In this document: positions 1 through 5,113 of the stretch, piece by piece
Position numbering within the stretch: the first letter of the stretch is position 1
How the letters are laid out: every line of letters begins with the position of its first letter
Assembly (NCBI GenBank): GCA_002482705.1
Contig: DLGM01000341.1
Coordinates: 2,151 to 9,600, forward strand
Direction of reading: 5' to 3'
DNA: 7,450 nucleotides
Source: Cyanobacteria bacterium UBA7694
GTDB taxonomy: Bacteria > Cyanobacteriota > Sericytochromatia > UBA7694
The notes under the pieces: model-generated
Database searches by the model: none
The model's input: the letters and a program-made list of their open reading frames with translations, nothing else
Told to the model about the DNA's origin: nothing
Translations under genes and position numbers: made by a program

Positions 1-24
1 CCCGCCGATGGCTGGTTCAGTCAT
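1..24 (-). CDS. 5' end of a gene running off the window, possible toxin partner
   Basis: Only eight codons are visible, reading MTEPAIGG. The ATG lies inside the last codons of the 42-residue antitoxin-like gene, giving the overlap ATGACTGA in which this start precedes the upstream stop. Such overlap is common in type II toxin-antitoxin operons, where the toxin is translated by coupling, and I see no Shine-Dalgarno sequence of its own. A PIN-domain (VapC-like) toxin is the natural guess from the neighbour, but the visible residues do not prove any family. The call rests on context alone. Confidence 0.35.
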
Positions 25-145
25 CCCATGCGTCGCGCTCGGCTCGGATGTGGGCATCGATTTCATCCACAGACTGAAACGTGAGGTGTCCAGGCGCTTG
101 GGCAAGCAAGCTGAGCAGTGAATCAATGTGCTCGTTCAGCTCCAT
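17..145 (-). CDS. small antitoxin-like protein, 42 aa
   Basis: Encodes a 42-residue acidic, helical protein starting MELNEHIDSLL and ending DEIDAHIRAERDAWDD. The ATG is preceded by AAGGAG at 152-157 (minus strand) with a six-base gap, a strong Shine-Dalgarno that fixes the start. The C-terminal pattern, a short helix ending in IR-ERD-WD, resembles from memory the tails of small antitoxins paired with PIN-domain toxins, where the tail wraps the toxin. A second reading frame opens inside its last codons and leaves the window. No DNA-binding domain is seen, so if it is an antitoxin it would act by binding the toxin directly. It lies 25 bases downstream of the Rpn remnant in the same direction. 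The reading frame and start are well supported; the antitoxin role is moderately supported. Confidence 0.6.
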   Translation of the reverse strand: MELNEHIDSLLSLLAQAPGHLTFQSVDEIDAHIRAERDAWDD

Positions 146-170
146 AACCGGCTCCTTGATAAGTTTTTGA

Positions 171-260
171 TTACTTCAATTGTTTGATTTCTTCTTCTGT
201 GAGGCCCGTATATTTGCTAATGAGAGAGGGTGGCATTCCATCCGCAAGCATCTGTCTTGA
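171..260 (-). pseudogene. C-terminal remnant of an Rpn-family nuclease
   Basis: A minus-strand frame reads DGMPPSLISKYTGLTEEEI and ends at TAA (171-173). It matches the last residues of the longer Rpn gene in this window, which ends DGMPVQVIAKYTGLSIAEI, so the pattern DGMP...I.KYTGL...EI is shared. Upstream the frame hits a TAA 12 bases before the recognisable part, and nothing of the nuclease domain remains. At DNA level the two tails differ at many positions, so this is not a recent duplicate of the second copy. Rpn proteins are PD-(D/E)XK nucleases linked to recombination and, in E. coli, to phage defence. This piece is only about 30 residues and is almost certainly a relic left by rearrangement at its 5' side. 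Confidence 0.7.
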
Positions 261-277
261 CAAGGGGGAGCATTATA

Positions 278-312
278 CGATTCGTAAGACGATGTAAGCG
301 ACTTACGAATCG
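278..312. repeat. 11-bp perfect inverted repeat with 13-base loop
   Basis: CGATTCGTAAG (278-288) is repeated as CTTACGAATCG (302-312). It lies between the Rpn remnant and the end of the SDR gene, 31 bases past the SDR stop. It could fold into a transcript hairpin ending the NTF2-SDR operon, but no run of T follows on the minus strand (the next bases are TATAATGC), so an intrinsic terminator is only possible. It may equally be a junction scar or recombination site. Confidence 0.6.
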
Positions 313-342
313 GGACAGTAAAATCTTTGTGGGACATGCGGG

Positions 343-1125
343 TCAGGCCGTCGGCACCGTGCCGCCATCTATGACATATTCAGTGCCGGTAATCGAACCA
401 GCCCGGGGCGAGACGAGAAACGCCACGAGATCTCCAACTTCCTCTGGGGTCGCTGGACGTCCGAGCGGAATACCGCCGAGTGAGTTCATGATTATCTGCT
501 TGCCGCCTTCGATATCTGTGCCAGCCTGTTTCCCGAGCCGTTCCGCAAAGTCGAGCGTCGCTTCGGTTGAGACCCATCCCGGCGAGACTCTCACCACGCG
601 GATGCCCTTGGGGGTCACTTCTTTGGACAGGCTTTTGCTGTAGGTCGACAGTGCAGCCTTTGCAGCCGCATAAGCGGTTGTCGCTTCTGGGAGCGGCATT
701 TCATGCTGAATGGAAGTAACATGAATGATGACGCCGGATCTCTGTTCAAGCATCACGGGTAAAAGCGCCCGATCAATGCGCACGGCGGCCATCAGGTTCT
801 GATTGATTTCTTTGAACCAGGCCTCGTCGTCGAGCACGGCAAAGCCGCCAGCCGGAGAACTGGAGCCACCGAGCACATTCACGATGATGTCGATGCCGCC
901 GAGCTGTTTCAGAACCTCGCTGGTAAGCTCATGACACCCGGCCGCGGTTGTGAGATCAGCTGCGACAGTATGCAATCCAGATCGTTTTGTCTCAGGAACC
1001 GTGCGCGCACTGGCCATCACGGTCACACCCGCATCAAGCAGCGCGGTCACGACGGCTGCCCCCACGCCCTTGGTACCGCCCGTGACGAGCGCTCGACGCC
1101 CTGTCAGTTTCAGGTCAAAACTCAT
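343..1125 (-). CDS. short-chain dehydrogenase/reductase (SDR) oxidoreductase, 260 aa
   Basis: A classical NAD(P)-dependent SDR of normal length. The Rossmann nucleotide-binding loop TGGTKGVG is at residues 15-22, the DL pair contacting the adenine ring at 57-58, and VNVLGG at 82-87 replaces the usual NNAG. The catalytic set is complete: Asn110, Ser138, Tyr152 and Lys156 (YAAAK), followed by SPGWVSTE at 181-188 and the C-terminal GRPATPEEVGDLVAFL and TGTEYVIDGG segments. The enzyme is cytosolic, reducing a carbonyl or oxidising an alcohol; the substrate cannot be read from sequence. Arg41 after the second strand suggests NADPH preference. The start is fixed by GGAGGTG six bases upstream. The ATG overlaps the stop of the NTF2-like gene (ATGA), so the two are translationally coupled. 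The divergent HxlR gene is the likely regulator. Confidence 0.93.
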   Translation of the reverse strand: MSFDLKLTGRRALVTGGTKGVGAAVVTALLDAGVTVMASARTVPETKRSGLHTVAADLTTAAGCHELTSEVLKQLGGIDIIVNVLGGSSSPAGGFAVLDDEAWFKEINQNLMAAVRIDRALLPVMLEQRSGVIIHVTSIQHEMPLPEATTAYAAAKAALSTYSKSLSKEVTPKGIRVVRVSPGWVSTEATLDFAERLGKQAGTDIEGGKQIIMNSLGGIPLGRPATPEEVGDLVAFLVSPRAGSITGTEYVIDGGTVPTA

Positions 1126-1448
1126 ACCTGCACCTCCAGCGATGCGATCTTGTCGCCTTCCATGCCAAAGGTATAACGAAACTCAATTGGGCTCCCCGGG
1201 AAGTTGCCTGTCTCGCGGCTTGTCACGATGATTTTGCCGTGGCTTTCTTCAAGTCTCAAAGGCTCGCTGGTGTTGGCGTACTTTTTTACTACATCCGCCT
1301 TCCAGGCTTTGATGGCCGCTATGCCGGTGTGCGTATGGCCGTCGTCTTTGACAAAGGCATTTTCTGTGAAACAAAGCTCAAGGCCTTCAGCATCTGCCCG
1401 GTCATTTGTAAAATAGATTTCGATAGATTTAGGTAAATTCGGAATCAA
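1122..1448 (-). CDS. NTF2/SnoaL-like small protein, 108 aa
   Basis: A small alpha+beta cone-fold protein of the nuclear transport factor 2-like (SnoaL) group. Recognisable parts are the early helix LPKSIEIYFTNDRADAEGLE, the pocket segment FTENAFVKDDGHTHTG at 27-42, WKADVVKKY at 49-57, and the strand-rich end with GNFPGSPIEFRYTF at 81-94. I chose a TTG start at 1446-1448 because AAGGAG lies eight bases upstream and the protein then has the family's usual length of about 108-115 residues. A longer frame reaches an ATG at 1551-1553, but its extra N-terminus is unlike the family and would cover the promoter. Members of this group often sit beside an SDR gene and may bind or isomerise its substrate; here the stop codon overlaps the SDR start. 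No catalytic activity can be assigned. Confidence 0.85.
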   Translation of the reverse strand: MIPNLPKSIEIYFTNDRADAEGLELCFTENAFVKDDGHTHTGIAAIKAWKADVVKKYANTSEPLRLEESHGKIIVTSRETGNFPGSPIEFRYTFGMEGDKIASLEVQV

Positions 1449-1482
1449 GGTCTTTACTCCTTCGATAATGTGGATACTTTTA

Positions 1483-1500
1483 GAGTCTAGTGCTATACTC
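1483..1500. promoter_or_regulatory. imperfect 18-bp palindrome, likely HxlR-family operator
   Basis: On the minus strand the site reads GAGTATAGCACTAGACTC, symmetrical at 14 of 18 positions, with arms GAGTnTAG and CTAnACTC around CA. It lies in the divergent space between the NTF2-like gene (start 1448) and the HxlR-type regulator. It overlaps a plausible -10 on each strand: TAGACT for the operon and TATACT for the regulator. HxlR proteins bind such short dyads as dimers and usually control a divergent oxidoreductase gene and themselves. Binding here would block both promoters. Confidence 0.55.
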
Positions 1501-1512
1501 CTGAAATCACAA
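1484..1512 (-). promoter_or_regulatory. candidate promoter of the NTF2-SDR operon
   Basis: TTGTGA (1507-1512) and TAGACT (1484-1489) on the minus strand are 17 bases apart, each matching the sigma-70 consensus at four of six positions. The -10 falls inside the 18-bp palindrome, consistent with repression by the adjacent HxlR-type protein. An alternative -10, TATAGC, lies a few bases upstream. Confidence 0.4.
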
Positions 1513-1595
1513 GAACGCACAAAAAAGTAAGGTACACACTTAAAAGTAGGCATGAAACTCCGACGCTGGCCTCAGCGGCCGCAGGTGTTGAACAG

Positions 1596-1889
1596 GTGCT
1601 TAAGATGCTCGAAGGACGTTGGAAACTGGTGATTCTGTTTCATTTGTTCGGCGGCAAAATCCTGCGGTTCTCAGAACTCGAACGTGCGATTCCGGCGATC
1701 ACACAAAAGATGCTCATACAGCAACTGCGTCAGTTGGAAAATGATGGGATTGTGCAGAGGATCGTCCATCATCAGGTTCCGCCCAAAGTGGAATATCGAC
1801 TGACGGAGTGGGGCCAGGCGCTCTGCCCGGTGCTTGATGGCTTGTTGAAGTGGGCTGCGCTCAAAGAAAACGTTGGCCATACAGACTGA
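1596..1889 (+). CDS. HxlR-family winged-helix transcriptional regulator
   Basis: A MarR-related winged-helix repressor or activator acting as a dimer. Visible are the HxlR signature LEGRWKLVILFHLFGGKILR at residues 5-24, the recognition region RFSELERAIPAITQKMLIQQL, and the wing VHHQVPPKVEYRLTEWG. The C-terminal helix ALCPVLDGLLKWA closes the dimer. The GTG start given here yields 97 residues and trims the first helix. In-frame codons upstream read PTLASAAAGVEQ, which looks like genuine family sequence, but no ATG, GTG or TTG lies in that frame. ATG at 1552-1554 would supply a normal start if one A were added to the following AAA, so a one-base deletion or sequencing error is likely. No cysteine is present near the N-terminus, so thiol sensing as in YodB is doubtful. 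It is divergent from the NTF2-SDR operon, its probable target. Confidence 0.85.
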   Translation: MLKMLEGRWKLVILFHLFGGKILRFSELERAIPAITQKMLIQQLRQLENDGIVQRIVHHQVPPKVEYRLTEWGQALCPVLDGLLKWAALKENVGHTD

Positions 1890-1915
1890 TTCCCTACCAG
1901 GCAGAATGTGTCGCT

Positions 1916-1937
1916 TGCTTGTACGATACGACAAGCA
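1916..1937. repeat. 7-bp inverted repeat between convergent genes
   Basis: TGCTTGT (1916-1922) and ACAAGCA (1931-1937) flank an eight-base loop. The site lies 27 bases after the regulator's stop and 55 bases after the end of the oppositely oriented Rpn gene, where a shared terminator would be expected. No T-run follows on either strand, so Rho-independent termination is not convincing. Confidence 0.35.
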
Positions 1938-1991
1938 TCATGACCAACTCCGATGGCCATTTACCTCGCGCGTGGGGTTTTCTGGGGTTGC

Positions 1992-2907
1992 TTAGCCAAG
2001 GCTCTCGATTTCTGCGATAGACAAGCCTGTGTATTTGGCAATGACCTGTACGGGCATGCCGTCGACTTTCATTTCCCGAGCAGTTTGTCTTTTGCCTTCA
2101 ATCAGCCCTTCTTCTCGGCCTTCTGCTTTGCCTTCCGCATGACTTTCCATGCGGGCCGTGTCCACCACATTGATCATGTCGCGGTAGTGCTTGAGGCTTT
2201 CTTCGTAGGCGGCGCGCTCGGTTTCGGTGAGGTGGGCGAGTTCGGCAATTTCAAAGGCTTTTTCTAGGACGGTATGCTGGAAGCGGGTGGGCACGTCGGG
2301 GAAGTCCTCCAGGTGCTTGATGAGATAGACCCAATTTTCCAGTTGATTCGCCAGTTCGCTTTCGGCTTTGTGGAACTTGGGCATTTCAATGAAGTAGAGG
2401 GCGTATTTGTCGTAGAAGACCTTGTTGTACCGGTTCTTGAGCTTGACCTCGTGGAGCCAGTCGGGGTTGTTTTTGTCTTCTTCGAACACGAAGTCGAGGA
2501 TGCCGATGCAGTACACGGCCTTCAATTCGAAAATCCAGGGCCTTAGCGCTGCTGTCCTCATTCGTAAGGCTCGTTAACTCGCCTACGACTGAGGCTCTCG
2601 CCTGATCCCGAATTGGGAAGGTGGTGTAAAAGAGGGTACGATCTTTGAAAAAGTTCTGCTTGGCTTTCTGCATCTCGACGATGAAGTAGTTGCCCTGGCT
2701 GTCCCGGCAGTAGATATCGTAAACGGCCTTGCGCTCGTCTATGCCTTCACCCAGTTGCTCCGCATTACGGAAGCTCAGTTCTGCAATCGGATGCTCCAGC
2801 GGCAGCAGCGCATTGAGGAAGTCGATCAGCAAAGGCTTACTGGCCTCTTCGCCGAAAAGCTTCTTGAAGCCGAAGTCTGTGAATGGGTTCAGATATCTTG
2901 CTTTCAT
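1992..2907 (-). pseudogene. Rpn-family recombination-promoting nuclease (PD-(D/E)XK), frameshifted
   Basis: The N-terminal half starts MKARYLNPFTDFGFKKLFG and carries the PD-(D/E)XK core, with Asp64 in VYDIY and Glu78-x-Gln80 in IVEMQ, then NFFKDRTLFYTTFPIRDQA. The rest lies in another frame: ELKAVYCIGILDFVF, LHEVKLKN, YFIEMPKF, the helix with repeated EGK/EGR units, and the tail DGMPVQVIAKYTGLSIAEI. Crossing requires skipping one base (or gaining two) near 2525-2590. About 18 residues between IRDQA and WIFELKA have no counterpart that I recall in the family. ATG at 2907 is preferred to one five codons upstream because most relatives begin close to the NPFTDFGFKKLFG block; no clear ribosome site is seen for either. 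TATAAT lies seven bases before this ATG. Known members are DNA endonucleases that raise RecA-independent recombination and act in phage defence. This copy is probably inactive unless the shift is an error. Confidence 0.85.
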
Positions 2908-2992
2908 AGCCAAATTATACACCCGATCAGCTGGGGGCTGGGTCTTTTAGCACCTGTACAGGATGAGCCCTTTTGGTGCTCAGGGCGATGTC

Positions 2993-3041
2993 TTATTTTA
3001 GGATAATCCGTTATGTTAAAATAACGCGCATGTTTATTTTA
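2993..3041. repeat. nested AT-rich inverted repeats, recombinase-core-like
   Basis: TTATTTTAGGATAA (2993-3006) and TTATGTTAAAATAA (3011-3024) form an inverted repeat matching at 12 of 14 positions around TCCG. TTATTTTA recurs at 3034-3041, so TAAAATAA (3017-3024) can pair with either side. The right arm begins TTATGTTAAA, the same bases as the XerD-binding half of dif sites, but the spacer is four bases rather than six and the left arm does not fit XerC. It sits exactly where the Fic fragment begins, suggesting a recombination junction or an operator. Confidence 0.5.
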
Positions 3042-3043
3042 GT

Positions 3044-3241
3044 TTGACCCGTGTTCGTATGACAGGTGATTGGGAAGCCTGGCTGGACTTTTTCGCCGAG
3101 GCTGTCGTCATGACGGCAAACCAGGCTGTTACGACGGCAGAACAGCTATTGGAACTGGCCAATGAATCAAGGGATAAGATCAACACGCTCGTTAGAGCGG
3201 CTCCATCCTGCCAGTCGATTCATCGGGTATTCAATCGATAG
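3044..3241 (+). pseudogene. internal fragment of a Fic-family protein
   Basis: The frame reads LTRVRMTGDWEAWLDFF followed by TANQAVTTAEQLLEL and a basic helix with LVRAAPS, then stops at TAG (3239-3241). GDWEAWLDFF-E-V..TA..A is the block that follows the Fic active-site motif in Fic/DOC adenylyltransferases with a C-terminal winged helix. The catalytic HPFxxGNGR motif, which lies upstream in intact proteins, is missing, as is the C-terminal DNA-binding part. The first codon is TTG, without a ribosome site, and the frame is closed by TAA 24 bases before it. It is therefore an internal piece of about 65 residues without AMP-transfer activity. Its 5' end abuts the AT-rich inverted repeats, which may mark the break. 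Intact Fic proteins modify target proteins with AMP and often act as toxins. Confidence 0.7.
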
Positions 3242-3398
3242 GTCGATGTTTTTTCATAGTGGTGATCCTTTTTTAGGGCCGTGAGAAGTTTTAATGAACT
3301 GTCACTACTTCCCCTCTAACTCTTGCTTTCAGGCCTTAACCGAATTCATATGCTCATGCCAGTTTCACCATACTGATAGTTAAGCCCCTGAATAGCGC

Positions 3399-3428
3399 TT
3401 GTCAGAATATTGAGTTAATTATTATAAT
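3399..3428 (+). promoter_or_regulatory. sigma-70-type promoter of the 147-residue gene
   Basis: TTGTCA (3399-3404) and a perfect TATAAT (3423-3428) are separated by 18 bases, 40 bases before the ATG at 3469. TTGAGTT (3410-3416) and AACTCAA (3447-3453) form an inverted repeat straddling the -10, which may be an operator. Confidence 0.65.
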
Positions 3429-3440
3429 ACGTATGTATAC
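3427..3440 (+). promoter_or_regulatory. ATACGnnnGTATAC motif, copy 1
   Basis: ATACG-TAT-GTATAC overlaps the last two bases of the -10 of the 147-residue gene and covers the expected transcription start. The same motif with a different three-base centre lies upstream of the 305-residue gene at the far end of the AT-rich island. It may be a shared operator; no regulator is identified. Confidence 0.4.
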
Positions 3441-3468
3441 AATTTAAACTCAAAGCAAATAGAAAAAT

Positions 3469-3912
3469 ATGTCTAAAATAGATAAGTTCCTAAAAAAACA
3501 AGAACAATCCAGAAAACTTCTTTTCGAAATAATCGCCACAGTTGCCCGGAACAAATACTCATCTGTGGATATAGGGACCTTGAAAAAAATAGAGTTCTCA
3601 CAAAACTCCATAACTACAGAACTTGAACTGCAGGCTATTGTGGACAACTGGGCTGAATTAAGCTCAGCTACATCGCTTGAAGAGTTTAAAATGCTGGTGA
3701 AGCAACTCTATAATAGTCTTGATTTGCCAGCCTTGCCAACTCCAGAAAAAACCAAAGTCTCTTTGAGTTGCAGTAACTCTGAAAAAATTCAAAAAATTGT
3801 TAAAAAACTAAAAGACGCAAAAGCTGATTACGAAGAATTCATTAATGAAAAAGGCTATCATGGAGTTGAGATGTTTGAAGAAGACAAAAAGAAATTGAGA
3901 ATCAGATTTTAG
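3469..3912 (+). CDS. hypothetical protein, 147 aa, AT-rich gene
   Basis: I do not recognise this protein. It is cytosolic (no signal peptide or membrane segment), largely helical and lysine/glutamate-rich. The N-terminal helix contains KFLKKQEQSRKLLFEIIA, and a middle region LELQAIVDNWAELSSATSLE is followed by a proline-containing linker at about 86-92. A charged helix at about 104-128 (KIQKIVKKLKDAKADYEEF) could form a coiled coil, and the end is basic. The ATG at 3469 lacks a clear Shine-Dalgarno sequence but follows a strong TTGTCA/TATAAT promoter at the right distance. It converges on the leftward cluster with 120 bases between stops. Its composition matches that cluster rather than the genes on its left, so it probably arrived with the island. 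Its role is unknown; a small partner or immunity protein of the neighbouring nuclease is only a guess. Confidence 0.7.
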   Translation: MSKIDKFLKKQEQSRKLLFEIIATVARNKYSSVDIGTLKKIEFSQNSITTELELQAIVDNWAELSSATSLEEFKMLVKQLYNSLDLPALPTPEKTKVSLSCSNSEKIQKIVKKLKDAKADYEEFINEKGYHGVEMFEEDKKKLRIRF

Positions 3913-4032
3913 CTTCAGAGTTTATTAAAATTCTTCTAGAAGTTAATCCCCATGCCAAACACCCTGACATTTCAAAGATGCATGACACACGACAACTACC
4001 TTGACAGACACCGAGGGTTTTGAAACATCCTG

Positions 4033-4887
4033 TTAACTATCAAGTAGTTTGTCTTTAAATGTATCAATTAAATCCTCTATAACTGTATAAGGCTTTGAGT
4101 AGCAATCATTAATTACATCATATAGAACGAATGATACTGGTTCCGCATAATAAGTTTCATGAGAATACGTGTGTCTTAAATCTTCATGAAGCTCAAAATG
4201 TTCATTTTTGTTTGTCTTTTGAAACAAAGCTTGTGCTTTTATAGAGCCAATAATATTGTCAAGCCTGTTTTGCGGGAGACTTAAAGATGTAGCTAGAGTT
4301 TCAGCCATTTCTTTTATGTCCGCCTCATTTAGATTTGCTAAAAGCTGGTCCACACTACTTTGTTCAATCCCGGAAATTTTTTTAATTAAATCTTCTGTTA
4401 TGGATTGAAATGGCTTTTCTATGTCTAGGATTTCTTCAAATTCTTTTAAATATTTTAGAAAATAAGCTACATCTTTTTCTAATTTTGCTTTAAAGACATA
4501 TTCATAGAACACAACAATTTCATAGCCAAGGCCGATTGCTTTATAGGCGTCTAATTTATAACCGTTTTTTTCAAGAATATGGGCTGACCCAATCACCTTC
4601 GATAATAGGTTGTTAAATAAATCTTGTTCTTTATCTTGTGGTAATGTAACAGGAGGGACAATGTGAGTATTATAGCCAATTGCCCAGTTATATTTGGCCA
4701 TAAGAATATTAGAGTTAGCTAAAAGAATTTCATCATTATTTATTGAGAATTCAATGACTTTCTGGATCCCACTCATTAGTGTTCTCAACATACCCATAAG
4801 AAATTTGTATGCTTCAAGTTTATTAAACCTTAAGTCCAATGGGCCAGCTTTCTCTATAATTGAGGCTTTTAATTTTGTTTCACTCAA
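4033..4887 (-). CDS. helical protein of unknown function, possibly the C-terminal part of the DUF4365 protein
   Basis: A 284-residue, almost entirely helical protein without a motif I can name. Helical hairpins such as ILLANSNILMAKYNWAIGY and LDAYKAIGLGYEIVVFYEYV give a TPR- or HEAT-like impression. A later segment has SVDQLLANLNEADIKEMAE, and the C-terminal part contains HEDLRHTYSHETYYAEP. The start is doubtful: TTG at 4885-4887 has no ribosome site, and the frame is open without a start codon back to about 4944, coding a good helix (YLVQIYETYLGYFLHLLSE). That extension overlaps the end of the DUF4365 continuation, and removing one A from the seven-A run at 4940-4946 joins the two frames. 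I therefore suspect this is the distal part of one longer gene. If independent, it would be the last gene of the leftward cluster and an accessory subunit of the nuclease. Confidence 0.65.
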   Translation of the reverse strand: MSETKLKASIIEKAGPLDLRFNKLEAYKFLMGMLRTLMSGIQKVIEFSINNDEILLANSNILMAKYNWAIGYNTHIVPPVTLPQDKEQDLFNNLLSKVIGSAHILEKNGYKLDAYKAIGLGYEIVVFYEYVFKAKLEKDVAYFLKYLKEFEEILDIEKPFQSITEDLIKKISGIEQSSVDQLLANLNEADIKEMAETLATSLSLPQNRLDNIIGSIKAQALFQKTNKNEHFELHEDLRHTYSHETYYAEPVSFVLYDVINDCYSKPYTVIEDLIDTFKDKLLDS

Positions 4888-4915
4888 GAGATGTAAAAAA
4901 TATCCTAAATATGTT

Positions 4916-5113
4916 TCATAGATTTGTACTAAATAAGAGTTTTTTTAATTCATCTTCAATCTTTGATTTTAAAACCTTATTTAATAGATTATTAAGTTCT
5001 TGGGAAATTGAATCTGAAAAATTATTTTGATTATACATTAGAAGGATTTTATTTCTCAAATTCCATGACGAAATATTCAACTTCAAATAGTTATTTTCAA
5101 TGCTGTTAGATAA
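4916..5113 (-). pseudogene. in-frame continuation of the DUF4365 gene beyond its TAA
   Basis: Directly after the TAA that ends the 304-residue protein, the same frame stays open for 65 codons to TGA at 4916-4918. It contains NYLKLNISSWNLRNKILLMY and a charged helix KVLKSKIEDELKK. In DNA this AT-rich a stop would be expected within a few tens of codons, and the other two frames of this strand do have stops in the interval. There is one ATG in frame (40 residues from it) without a ribosome site. The simplest reading is that TAA is a premature stop, or is read through, inside a longer gene that also includes the 284-residue frame. Confidence 0.5.

Noticed and set aside
230..643. Plus-strand frame of 137 codons
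   Set aside because: It is antisense to the end of the SDR gene, whose motifs and coupling are clear; its translation has no recognisable features.
1449..1553. Longer start (ATG at 1551-1553) for the NTF2-like gene
   Set aside because: The added residues are unlike the family, would cover the promoter and palindrome, and lack a ribosome site, whereas TTG at 1446-1448 has AAGGAG at eight bases.
1953..2546. Plus-strand frames (104 and 90 codons) rich in Phe, Val and Gly
   Set aside because: They are complementary to the Rpn coding sequence; their composition is the mirror of its Glu/Lys codons.
2994..3021. A genuine XerCD dif site
   Set aside because: Only the right arm fits; the spacer would be four bases and the left arm does not match XerC-type arms, so only a dif-like label is justified.
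3913..4032. Intrinsic terminator between the convergent genes
   Set aside because: CTTCTAGAAG near 3935 is a short palindrome without a GC stem or T-run; no terminator can be supported.
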